Source of the DNA: Tillandsia leiboldiana
Lineage: Eukaryota > Streptophyta > Magnoliopsida > Poales > Bromeliaceae
Direction: 5' to 3'
NCBI GenBank assembly: GCA_029204045.2
Contig: CM055066.1
Location: forward strand, 48,376,972 to 48,440,971
Length of the DNA stretch: 64,000 bases
Shown here: positions 10,308 through 20,837 of the stretch, piece after piece
Position numbering within the stretch: the stretch's first letter is position 1
Layout: each line of letters starts with the position of its first letter
Program-made: the position numbers and the translations under genes
The notes under the pieces: model-generated
What the model was told of the DNA's origin: nothing
Database searches by the model: none
What the model saw: only the letters and a program-made list of their open reading frames with translations

Positions 10308-13300
10308 TTATTTCAAGGAAAGCATTCCAATTGCTTTACGCAAATGAATAAAACGTTTTTGATCGAAAGGTTTTGTTAAAATGTCAGCTAATTGATCTTC
10401 AGTTGAAATGTAGGAAATTTGAAGAATATTTGATTCAACTAGCTCTCTAAGAAAATGATATCTAAGTTCAATGTGTTTTGTTCTCGAGTGCAACACAGGG
10501 TTTTTTGAAATGTTTATAGCACTAGTGTTGTCACATAAAACAGTTACCGAAGTTGCGGAAATCCAGAAGTCGCTCAACACGCTTTTCATCCAAATGAGTT
10601 GAGTTGAACAACTACCCGCTGAGATATATTCCGCTTCGGCAGTCGAGAGTGCAATGCAGTTTTTCTTTTTACTATGCCATGCAATAAGACAATGGCCAAG
10701 ATAAAAGCATGCACCACTCGTACTTTTCCGATCATCCACTGATCTTGCCCAATCGGCATCTGAATATCCTATAATGTCAAGACTTGTTCCCATAGGATAC
10801 CAAATTTCGAAGTTTACAGTTTCTTTGACGTACCGAATGATCCGTTTCACCGCTTTCAGGTGATCCTCCTTTGGTGCTGACTGATATCTCGCGCAGATCC
10901 CAACACTAAAGGATATGTCCGGGCGACTAGCTGTGAGGTAGAGTAGACTTCCAATCATACTTCGATAGAGTTTCTCGTCTACACTATCACTAAGAGATTC
11001 ACTTCCTAATCCCTTATTGCTAGTTCCCATAGGAGTAGGAAAATCTTTAGAATCTTCTAATCCGAATTTCTTTACCAACTCCTTTGCATACTTGGATTGA
11101 CACAGATGGATGCCTTCACCATTTTGTTTCACTTGCAATCCAAGAAAGTATGTCAGTTCGCCCATCATAGACATCTCAAATTCGCTTTCCATGGTTTCTG
11201 CGAATTTAGAAGCATCATTATCCTTTGTTGCTCCAAATACAATGTCATCGACATAGATTTGTGCAACAATGAAGTTATCCGTATAATGCTTCACAAAGAG
11301 AGTCCGATCTGCTCCCCCTCGAGTATAGCCCTTCTCCAAAAGGTGCTTTGTCAACCTTTCGTACCACGCTCGCGGTGCTTGTTTTAAACCGTAAAGAGCA
11401 TTTTTCAAACGAAAAACATGGTTAGGTAGTTTACAGTCTACAAAACCTTTCGGTTGAGCCACATAAACTTCCTCATTTAAAAACCCATTTAAAAACGCGC
11501 TCTTAACGTCCATTTGAAAGAGTTTTATTTTAAAGTGACAAGCAATAGCGAATAAGATACGAATGGACTCGAGTCTAGCTACAGGGGCGAACGTTTCATC
11601 AAAGTCTATACCTTCTATTTGAGAGTACCTTGAGCAACTAAACGTGCTTTGTTCCTGATGATGGTACCATCCTCATTTTTCTTGTTCTTGAAAATCCATT
11701 TAGTACCGATCACATTGTGTTGCTTCGGAGGCGTCGTTAATTCCCAGACTTTGTTTCGTTCAAACTGATGGAGCTCTTCCTGCATTGCTTCAATCCAGTA
11801 GTCATCCTGAAGAGCTTCTTCGACGTTCTTTGGTTCGATCATGGAAACGTAACAAGCGAATCCACAAACCAACTGCCTCCGAGTTCTGACTCCTTCTTGT
11901 GGGTCTCCAATAATGTTTGATTCAGGATGATCCTTGGAGATGCGTAACGTTTGAGGTAATGGAGTACTCGGAGGTACATGAGATGATTCCTGCACATCCG
12001 ATAAACTTGAAGAACCATTAGATGCATCATTAATATTGGAAGTATTATCATGAGAAGATGCATTTACAGGAGTATCATCATCAAGAGAGATATCAGGGGT
12101 AGATTTATCAGATGCAAAGTGGAAAGCTTCGTCTACTTTAACATTTATGGATTCTACAATCGTTTTAGATTCCAAGTTAAATACCCGATATGCTCTACTA
12201 TTTGTAGAATAACCCATGAAAATCCCTTCGTCACTTCGAGAGTCAAATTTTCCAAGATTTTCGCGGTCACGTAAAATGTAACACCGACTCCCAAAGATAC
12301 GAAAATATTTGATGTTTGGTTTTCTACAAAACCATAGTTCATATGGTGTATTTAAAGTTCCCGGGCGCAAATAAACTCGATTAATAACATAGATTGCAGT
12401 GTTCACAGCTTCAGCCCAAAAATATAACGGTAAATTTCGGCTATGAAGCATAACACGTGCCATCTCTTGTACAACCCTGTTTTTGCGCTCGACTACACCA
12501 TTCTGTTGAGGTGTATAAGGTGCTGAGAATTCATGTTTAATGCCATTGGAAGTGCAAAAATTAATGAATTTAGAATTTATGAATTCTCCACCTCTATCAC
12601 TTCTAACATGAATGATCTTTTCATTCTTTTCAATCATAATACGAAGGCAAATCTCGTGAAAAGAATCAAAAGTATCAGCTTTCTCTTTTAAAAATGCTAC
12701 CCATGAGTATCTAGAGAAATCATCAACCAATAAGAAAATATACCATTTACCTCCCAAGGATGGTTGACGTGTCGGCCCCATAAGATCCATATGCAATAAT
12801 TCTAAGGGCCGATTAGTACCAACGTGGTTCAAGTTCTTGTGTGCAGTCCTGGATTGTTTTCCCTTTTGACAACCACCACACACAATGTTTTGTTTAAGTG
12901 AAAGTTTTGGAACCCCCTTGACCACATCTTTGTTTGAAATTCTAGCAAGTTCCTTAAAATTTATGTGACCTAGCCTTTCATGCCAAAGTGTTTCATTATT
13001 CAAAGAGGCTAAGTTACAATTTTCAGAAATTTTATTGGGAACAACATAACAATTGTTTTCAGATCTAACCCCCTTTAAAAAGAAAACATGGTCCTTATCA
13101 GTTACAATGCATTCAACAGATGAAAAATTAACTGAAAAACCATTGTCACAAAGTTGACTGATACTTATGAGGTTAGTCTTAAGGCCATCAACAAATAACA
13201 CATTATTCAGAATCGGGCCATCTGGAATAGCTACTGTTCATTTTCCAACAATTTTGGAAGACTGACCGTCTCCGAAAACTACAAGTCCTCCGGAGATTTT

Positions 13301-13708
13301 CTCAAAATTTTGAAAGCAGTTTTTGTCACCGGTCATGTGACGGAAACAACCGCTATGCAGATACCAAGACGAATTATCATATGCATGCAAGGAAATATTT
13401 GTAACAAGACAAGGGAAGATTTCACCTTTGCGTACCCAAACCTTTTGAGTTTTGGTGTATGTCGAAAATGATTGTGAAGTTGATACCTTTGGTGAAAGCG
13501 TCTTGTTTGATCTATCGCTTTTCCTTGACGTCATCGTCTTGTTTGATGAATTACCGAGGCTCTTTTCCTTCGAATAATTTGCATCTGATTTCCGAGGACT
13601 CACCCTTTTGGTAGTCGTTGCAAGAAGTGCTTGAGTTGAGCGTTTGGCTCCCATCTTGCAATTTCTCCTTATGTGCCCTGCAATACCACAACAAAAACAT
13701 ACCTTGGT

Positions 13709-13884
13709 TGTGACACCCTGGAATTTGGATTAGTCCTCTATATAAATGATATAATAGGACTAAATCTCTAACCCGGCTATAGCATTTTGGATGGTAGCAA
13801 GATCCAAGAGGAACATGAGAGTTAAGCGTGCTAGAGCTAGAGTAGTTCTAGGATGGGTGACCCCCTGGGAAGTGGGGCGTCACA
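13709..13884 (+). repeat. 5' LTR of TRIM-1
   Basis: A 176-bp repeat with TG and CA ends. A TATATAAAT-like word near 13739-13747 could act as its TATA box. Confidence 0.92.
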
Positions 13885-13886
13885 GT

Positions 13887-13897
13887 TGGTATCAGAG
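13887..13897 (+). other. Primer-binding site of TRIM-1
   Basis: TGGTATCAGAG is complementary to the 3' end of initiator tRNA-Met. It follows the left repeat after GT. Confidence 0.85.
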
Positions 13898-14106
13898 ACA
13901 TTCACCAGCCGGAAATGTGAGATGAGTCTCGGCTGAGCCAGGGTTATATAGCGGGTAGAGCGAGGCTCCCCGGCTAATGACCGTTGTGGGTGGAGTGTAG
14001 CTCCCCACAAGGTCGGCTAAGGCTAGCGAGACGAGTCTCACATCGCCTGGTGCTTGTGAGTGTGCTTGAGCCTGACGTGGACGTCAGGGCTTAAAGGGGG
14101 GAAGAA

Positions 14107-14282
14107 TGTGACACCCCGGAATTTGGATTAGTCCTCTATATAAATGATATAATAGGACTAAATCTCTAACCCGGCTATAGCATTTTGGATGGTAGCAAGA
14201 TCCAAGAGGAACATGAGAGTTAAGCGTGCTAGAGCTAGAGTAGTTCTAGGATGGGTGACCCCCTGGGAAGTGGGGCGTCACA
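14107..14282 (+). repeat. 3' LTR of TRIM-1
   Basis: This is a 176-bp direct copy of 13709-13884, followed by the duplication TTGGT. Confidence 0.92.
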
Positions 14283-16028
14283 TTGGTGCTTGACGATTCC
14301 GAAGAGGGGGAAGTAGGTTTGTTGTCGTTGTTTGTCGTCAATTCCAGTGTCGGAGGAGGAGATACCGACTGGGGCACAAAGACTGTCCCAACCGAACTAA
14401 AATTGTCTTCAGTTCGATTGTATCCGAGGCCGAATTTGTTTGATTGACCAAGACCAAGAAGCTTATCCAACTTACTCCTTCCTGATGAAAATCGCTATAA
14501 GTCATCCTTGAGTTGGAGAATGGTCTCTGTCATTTCCAATTTTTCCTGTCGAGCCTCGCCGTTGAGCTTCAAGAAGTAATTCGCTTTGTTCACCATATCT
14601 ACATAATTCTTCTCGAGTTGCTCATTGGACTCTTGAAGGGAAACATTTATTTTAATCAGATTATCCCTTTCCACTTCAAGAGCGTTTGAGAGAGAAGATG
14701 CCCTTTTTGCTTCTTCTTCGAGATCCTGCAATCTCCCTCTCAAACTCTTGTTTTGCTTTGCCAGTTTCTTTCAATCCCTCAAAAGCTTATGGTAGGCAAG
14801 AGCAAAGTCTTCACCTTCTGAATTATCCGATTCATCGTCCGTTGCAATTTTTTCAACAGTGGAGTTGGACAATGACTCGGATGTACTAGCCATTAAGCAC
14901 ATGAAGGGTGAAGATGTGGACGCGTGGAACGCCGTTGCGTTATCTTCTTCATCACTTGACGATGACTCATTTGACGATGAGGTGTCATCCCAAGTGACGG
15001 CTTGCATCACTTTCTTCTTTGACGGATTCTTATTGGGACACTCCGTTGAGATATGGCCGTACCCTCGGCACTTGAAGCATTGGACTTGTCCTTCTGAGCT
15101 TTTCTTATCCTTAGAAAAACCCTCTTGCTTTCTTTGTTTGAAACTTGAAGAACCTTTGCCTTTCTTCGACTTTATGAAGGATGGAGTTTTGCTTGAGTTA
15201 CCCCTTCGAAAGTTTCGGCGAAATCTTCTTGTCAAGAGAGCGAGCTGCTTCTCAAAGTCCTCCATAGATAGGTTTTCGTCATCGTCTGAGGAGGATGAAT
15301 CCGCGTCTTCTTCTTTTGTTGTTTTCAATGCTAAACCTGAAGACTTAGAAGAGAATGCTTTTCCAGAAGAATAGTTAGTAGGAAATGTCATTTCATAAGT
15401 TTGTAATGAGCCAACTAATTCTTCTACACGGATTTTGTCCGGGTGTTTAATAGTTTCAATGGCCGTAACCTTGGATCGAAATCTTTCAGGAAGAGTTCTT
15501 AATATTTTTCTTACAACTTTAAATTCTGGAATCTTCTCTCCCAAGTTAGCACATGAGTTTACGATGTCTTGCAATCGTGTGTAATAGTCTGTGAAAGATT
15601 CATTTTCTGCCATGAAAATAGAGTCAAACTTGCTCGTAAGCATTTGCAATTTTTGAATCTTCACAAGGTTAGTTCCCTCATGTGTAACTTGAAGAACATC
15701 CCAGATTTCTTTCGCAGTCTCACATGCCGAGACGCGAGAGAACTCAGTTTGAGACAAAGCATTAAATAAAGCATTAATCCCTTTGCCATTGTAAGAAGAA
15801 AAATCTATCTCTTCCTTGGTCCATTTCGACCTAGGTTTGATGGTGCGAACATCAGCAAGAATTTCAGTTGGATTAGACCATCCTAATTCAATTGATTGCC
15901 ACACCCGTTCGTCGATGGAAATTAAAAAGGCTTTCATCCGTACTTTCCAGTACGCATAATTCGTTCCATCGAAGAACGGAGGTCTGTTGATGTTTCCACC
16001 TTCAACCATTATTTACAACTCTATTCCC

Positions 16029-16040
16029 GCTCTGATACCA
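16029..16040 (-). other. Primer-binding site of Sire-1
   Basis: TGGTATCAGAGC on the minus strand lies two bases inside the 5' LTR. It is complementary to the initiator tRNA-Met 3' end, the usual primer for plant copia elements. Confidence 0.9.
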
Positions 16041-16042
16041 CT

Positions 16043-17311
16043 TGTTGGGTTATATATAATTGGATCTAAATAGGGGAAAAAACACCTAGAGGGGGGTGAA
16101 TAGGTGTAAATAATAAACACTCAAAAATCTTTGCGATATAAAACCCAATGCGGAAAAATAAATAACACGCAGAGATTTTTACGTGGAAAACTCCAAACCG
16201 GAGTAAAAAACCACGGGACCGATAACACGGTGAAATCCACTAGAATTATAACACGTACAAAGGTGATATACCGTACTCACAGACGACTCAAACTTTTTCC
16301 ATACGCTCCTAGTTGATCTTCTCCGCTCGCTCCGCAACGCTTCTCGAATCCACGATCTGCGTCCAACGCCGAATCCACGACGTCCAACGTCGAGTCCACG
16401 ACGTCCGACCGAATCCACGGTCTTCACCCAGTAGCACGTCTCGAATCCACGAACGTACCTCGCTCCGAATCCACGAGAGCGGTAGCACCTTGAATCCACA
16501 AGGCCACGCGAGTCCACGCGCCGATTTTAGGGAAATCGTTGTTTTTGGGTGGTGATGATCCGCCGAATACTTAGATTAGAAATAGATCGGAAATACCATC
16601 TAAGTATTCATTAATTTGATTCTACTCAAAATCTGAGTTTGGAAAATCTAGAATCAAATTAATAATATAGATGAAGAAACATAGAATTAAATCTAGTATT
16701 TCCTTTCTTCTCTATATGTGGATTTTTCTATTTCGGTTGTATTTTCTCATTTTTGCGTCGTACCCTAAAAGATGAATTAAAGGGTCTATTTATAGGTTAG
16801 AAACCGTTGGAAGAAGATAAGAATCAAAAACTAACCTTTTCTGGGATTTTTCAGGACGACGATCCGGATCGGATTTCGGCGATCCGGATTGTAGTAACGA
16901 AACAGACAGTTTCCTGAAAAACAAAGGTTCGGGATCCGGATCGAAGTGCCTGATCCGGATCGTTCATACAATTCAGCAAAAACCCATGTTCGGGATCCGG
17001 ATCAGAAGAGGGCTTGGATCCGGATTGAATTTGCGTATGAACTAACACCCTTCGGGATCCGTATTGGAATGTCTGATCCGGATCCTGAACATGTCCCATG
17101 TCCAGTTTTTGTTTTTTATGCAATTAAAAATTCATCCAAGTGTTTCTACACTATAAGAAGTATTCGGATCACCAAAAATAATTAGTTAAACGTACCTGAT
17201 CCTTTTGAATTCTTCTTTCTTGAGATTGAGTTATATGATCCAACCTTCTTTATCTTCAATCTTCAAGGCTTAACCGAATTCACGAAATACGCCAACTCAA
17301 ATTCCGTAACA
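16043..17311 (-). repeat. 5' LTR of Sire-1
   Basis: A 1269-bp copy equal in length to 5882-7150, bounded by TGTTGGG and CCGTAACA on the plus strand and followed by the duplication GAGGA. It contains the same U3 palindromes, TATA box and leader hairpin array. Confidence 0.95.
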
Positions 17312-17443
17312 GAGGAAGTGTAGGGGATGGCTCTGTAGAAGTTCCTCCAAAAGCTGGTTCCAAAAGAGCTCACTAGAGGAGGAAGAAACCCAATTTATAG
17401 TCCACAAACCAACTAGGAAATCCCCTAAAATTCAGGCGCAGGG

Positions 17444-17471
17444 AGCACATTCGGGCGCCCGAATGTGCTCA
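17444..17471. repeat. 28-nt perfect palindrome next to the LTR-B2 TATA box
   Basis: Bases 17444-17457 are the exact reverse complement of 17458-17471, centred on TTCGGGCGCCCGAA. It lies about 45 bp upstream (in element direction) of the TATA box at 17394-17399. Confidence 0.85.
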
Positions 17472-17581
17472 CGGTCCACGCCCGAAGACTGCCCGAATCA
17501 TCTTGGGCCGTCCGATGCCGCCACGCGTCGCCAATCCGCGCCAGCACCTCGCGGTCAACATCCCCGCCAATCAGCGGCCGC

Positions 17582-17934
17582 CACGTGGCAACCCCACCAA
17601 CCGCGCGCCTACAGCACGTCCGGTGCGGTCCAATGAGGGCGCGCCACGTGGCGCGCCTTACTTGCTCCGCGCCTATGTTGCACCATCCAACCGCGAGCCG
17701 ACACACGTCTAGTCCCTCAGCGGCAGCTCCGCGTGTACTGTGCCTGAAGAGCCTGCCACACCGGTGCTGCGACTTGTTCCCAGCGCACCAATGGGGAGCC
17801 GCCACGTGGCACACCCAACTACCCAACACCGCGCCTGCCCGCGTGCCTGCCCGGCATGCCCGTGCTAACCCTCTATGCCAGCCAACCCTAGGCCTCCACG
17901 TGTCCACCGCGTGCCAATGGGAAGCTGCCACGTG
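17582..17934. promoter_or_regulatory. G-box array in LTR-B2 U3
   Basis: Exact CACGTG sites lie at 17582, 17645, 17803, 17897 and 17929, with one CACGTC variant near 17703. They sit in repeats containing CCAATCAG, CCAATGAG and CCAATGGG words, as in LTR-B1. Confidence 0.7.
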
Positions 17935-18262
17935 TCCGTCCGGTCCACGGCTCCCCCCCCTGCACCCAAAAATACCGTAAAACTTCCGGTTGTCCGTTTT
18001 CGGGCGTCCGGACTCAGAAAGATACATCCAAATAGCCGTTTTTCAACGTTTTTTCGCGCTAAATCCAAATCCGATGTCCGTTACGCACGAGACCACTTCT
18101 ATTTTTTGACAAAGTCATCTGAATAAGTATTATTGATCTATTTTTCGCGCTGGGTCCAAATCTGAGATCCGATTTGCGCACAAACGCCACCATCACACAG
18201 AATAAGCCTCTAGAAGCCGTCGATCATGCTGTAACCCTTCAGCGGAGAATCGGGTCATCACA

Positions 18263-18543
18263 ACATGAGTCTCGACTAAGTTAAGATTTGAATGATAAGC
18301 TAAGCTAGGGTCTGAAAATAACAAGTTAAGTAGGGTCTGAATGACACGGATAGCGAGACGAGTCTCATATCACTTAATGCTTGTGACTATGCTCGAGCCT
18401 CACAAAGACATTAGGACTTGAATAGGGAGTATTGTGATACTCTCATGATTTGGAATAGTTTTATATTTAAGGTATAATATGACTAAATCTCTTAACTCGG
18501 TATAACATTTTAGATAGTAGACAGGCTTAAGAAGTTAAGAGGG
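18263..18543 (+). mobile_element. T-2, TRIM-like relic: internal piece and first part of an LTR
   Basis: 18268-18432 matches the TRIM-1 interior, for example GCGAGACGAGTCTCA followed by TGCTTGTGA. From 18433 (TGTGATACTC) it matches the TRIM-1 LTR. The LTR is interrupted after 111 bp by LTR-D1 and resumes at 23032. An internal region preceding an LTR that is itself followed by a primer-binding-site-like sequence (23096-23108) implies a tandem LTR-internal-LTR-internal arrangement. Confidence 0.75.
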
Positions 18544-19517
18544 TGTTGAGACCAGATTTTTCTACCATAGGAGGGAGCGACACATGGCGTCAACCATCGG
18601 TTGAAAAACATCAGCCGACAAGGGTTTGAGCCAACAAGGAGGGACTTGCATCCCGATTGAGACTTGCCCCGAATACGGAGGCATACCGCATGTGGAATAC
18701 TATCGGTTGAAGGCATCATCCGATAGGAGAAGCAGTCGATGCAAAGGTTATCATGTCATCTAGAGTCGACTGCGATTGAAGGAAGGTATCCGACCGCCCC
18801 GATCAGACGGCGAAGCAGGTGGAGTCGGAATCGACCTTCGGTTAATTAAGCTGAAGAAGAAAAGGCCAACGTCTGGTTTTCGACCGGTCTTAGGCATGTA
18901 ACAGTATCGTATGAGGAGCACGCCATCGGACGAAGACACTAGTTGACGAAATGATGGGTTAGCCGAAGAAGGGTCTGCAACTTGACCCGGACCGGCCTCA
19001 GTTACGTAAATACACAAGGCACGACAAAGGCCATCGGCTGAAGGTGCCAGCCAATAGGGGAGTAAGACGATAAGATAAACGGTCAACAGGAGCTCAACTA
19101 GGACCGTCTCTCAGCCGAAGAAAGATATCAAACTGCCTCGGTCAATCGACGGAAGAGGCGAAGTCAAGATCAATCCTCAACTGCTCACAGCTGTAGAGGG
19201 AAAGACTTTGAACGGAATAAAGGCAGAAGTCTGAGTCAGCTTTCGGCCGCTTGAGCCGACAAAGGAAAGATTTCGAAAATGAGTGCGGGCGCAAACCCCG
19301 CAATTAACTCGGAATGACAAGCGATGTCCAGCAGTGGAAAGCGCCGAGGATCACGCTCCGGCGCAACGAATTGGGGAATGAACCTAGATGGAAATCGACA
19401 ACTATCCTATTTGAGGGATTTTTGACTCAAAATGAAGTAGTTGTTGAATATCCGATAACTTTCCCCGATGTACGCCGATAATTCAAATTGGCGCCTAATA
19501 ATATGATTTGGGATGTG

Positions 19518-19524
19518 TATAAAT
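19518..19524 (+). promoter_or_regulatory. TATA box of LTR-D1
   Basis: TATAAAT followed by ACCCGAACCATCG. The reversed LTR-D2 has the equivalent box at 24694-24700, also next to CCCGAACCAT. Confidence 0.6.
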
Positions 19525-20359
19525 ACCCGAACCATCGAAAGAAATGGGGTCCGGCAACCTCGTAAGCCCGGTACCACCCTAGCTTCTTCATTTATCTTAG
19601 GAGTAGGTTAACTTAACTTCTTATACCTACATTTACCGCTTTTCTTTACTGCTTTCCTAGGAGTAGGCTTAATTGTAATTCTTTTATCCCTACATTCTTT
19701 TTTGTATCCCATTTTTTTGTTCGACAAAGTTGTAATCGGCTCATCGCCGTGTCATATCCTTGTATCCCCTTCCAAATCAATATAAAGTGTAAACCGGCTC
19801 ATCAGTCGTGTCTTTATTTGTATTTCTTGTGCTATAAAGTGACAATCGACTCTTTAGCTGTATTATTATTGTGATGACTCGGATCTCCACAGAGCTTTTG
19901 TAGTGTGGCTAGCAACTTCTGGAGGCCTTTGCTTTGTGTTAGAGGTGTTTGCGCGCGAATCGGACCTCAGGATTAGACTCAGCGTGAAATTTGGAATAAG
20001 AATACTTTTCTGGATGCTTCCGATAAATTTTAGAAGTGGAATTGGGCAAAACGGACATCGGATTTGGACTCGGCGCGCGAAAACGATAGAAATGGACTAT
20101 TTACTTGAATTTTTTGGAGCCCGGATGCCCAAACACGGATTTCGAGGCTTGGGGCACTGTTCCGGCAGCCGGGGCAGCGCCGGCGGCGACGGGCAGGCGG
20201 CGGAGCAGCCGCGGGCAGCGGCTCGGGCAGAGGCGCGGACCACGCGGTCCATGGGGCGAGGCGTGCACCGGGGTTGGACGCGTGGAGGCTCCCGGTTTGC
20301 CAGCGCAGCAGGCGCGGTCCACGGGGTCGCGCGGCCGGGTGCATGGACCGGGGCGGGGC

Positions 20360-20703
20360 CACGTGGCAGTCGCTGGTTGGCCGGTCCATGTGCGCTCGGT
20401 CCACGCGAGGAGCAAAGCAGGCGCGGTGCGCGGTGCAGCGTGGGTGGTGTGCCACGTGGCGTATTCCTATTGGCGCGGTTGGACACGTGGCAGGCTTTGG
20501 TTGGACGGTGCACTAGGCACGGTCCACGGAGCGGGTGCGGCAGGTGCCTCGGGCTGCGTGCGTGGCGTGGGAGCCGGCAGCGGGGTGGGCGCGCAGGTTG
20601 GTGCGCCGACCGAGGCATTGACGCGGGTGGAGCAGCGCGGGGCTCGGCCACGTGTCGCGAGCGGGTTGGCCGATTTAATTGTTTGCTGTGCAGGGGCCAC
20701 GTG
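20360..20703. promoter_or_regulatory. G-box array in LTR-B3 U3
   Basis: Exact CACGTG sites lie at 20360, 20453, 20484, 20649 and 20698. Most are embedded in GCCACGTGGC or GGACACGTGG. Confidence 0.7.
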
Positions 20704-20829
20704 GCGCATCCTGGTGGATCCGGGCGCTGGATGGACGGCTCAGATCGCGGCACTGTTTGCGCCCGAATCTATTTCGGGCACTCGAATGTGGGGATCCAGG
20801 TGGTATTTTTTGATTTGTTTTGTTTTGGC

Positions 20830-20837
20830 TATATATA
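20830..20837 (+). promoter_or_regulatory. TATA box of LTR-B3
   Basis: TATATATA lies in the small palindrome GGCTATATATAGCC, about 50 bp downstream of the GCCCGAA/TTCGGGC hairpin at 20761-20779. Confidence 0.65.

Larger units (their letters stand above)
13709..14282 (+). mobile_element. TRIM-1, complete miniature LTR retrotransposon in Sire-1 gag
   Basis: Two 176-bp direct repeats (13709-13884 and 14107-14282) begin TGTGACACCC and end GGGGCGTCACA. The 5-bp target duplication TTGGT is exact (13704-13708 and 14283-14287). A primer-binding site TGGTATCAGAG lies two bases inside the left repeat. A purine run AAAGGGGGGAAGAA (14093-14106) abuts the right repeat. The 222-bp interior has no coding capacity. 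This is the textbook layout of a terminal-repeat retrotransposon in miniature, which must borrow enzymes. The repeats differ at only a few positions, for example CCTGG versus CCCGG, so it is younger than its host. Confidence 0.95.
10308..16009 (-). pseudogene. Broken gag-pol polyprotein of Sire-1
   Basis: The reading order on the minus strand is as follows. Gag with a UBN2-like N terminus and a CCHC knuckle (CFKCRGYGHISTEC) is at 14771-16009. A coiled-coil gag segment (14495-14743) follows after an in-frame stop. A protease-region piece (13238-13654) has HSGC in place of DSGC, losing the catalytic Asp. Integrase plus the RT start is 11615-13201. Reverse transcriptase with YVDD, followed by RNase H, is 10308-11513. 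Compared with the 1705-codon frame of Sire-2 it has stops, frameshifts and a 574-bp TRIM inside gag. It is a non-functional relic; any activity would need help from an intact relative. Confidence 0.95.
5882..17311 (-). mobile_element. Sire-1, decayed two-LTR Ty1/copia Sirevirus
   Basis: Two 1269-bp LTRs (5882-7150 and 16043-17311) flank a copia-order gag-PR-INT-RT-RH region on the minus strand. The 5-bp target duplication GAGGA is exact (5877-5881 and 17312-17316). The primer-binding site next to the right LTR and the polypurine tract next to the left LTR fix the orientation. About 20 LTR differences were counted by eye, near 1.7 percent. It is therefore clearly older than Sire-2 at 29762-40703, its close relative. 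The coding region is broken by stops, frameshifts and a TRIM insertion, so it cannot be autonomous. It is inserted in LTR-B2. Confidence 0.95.
2337..18262 (-). mobile_element. LTR-B2, reversed family-B LTR split by three insertions
   Basis: The surviving pieces are 2337-2791, 5274-5881 and 17312-18262. In element direction it starts at 18262 (TGTGATGACCC), has a CACGTG-rich U3 at 17582-17934, a 28-nt perfect palindrome at 17444-17471, and a TATA box at 17394-17399. A leader with a GAGGTAA-type donor-like sequence follows near 5690. Its 3' part matches LTR-B3. It is broken by LTR-A1 (2792-5273), Sire-1 (5882-17311) and LTR-B1 (up to 2336). A possible target duplication ACATG is at 18263-18267; the other end is outside the window. 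It is inserted in the TRIM-like element T-2. Confidence 0.72.

Noticed and set aside
13885..14106. tRNA-like gene in the TRIM interior (GGTATCAGAG context)
   Set aside because: The word is a primer-binding site complementary to a tRNA end. No cloverleaf is visible around it.
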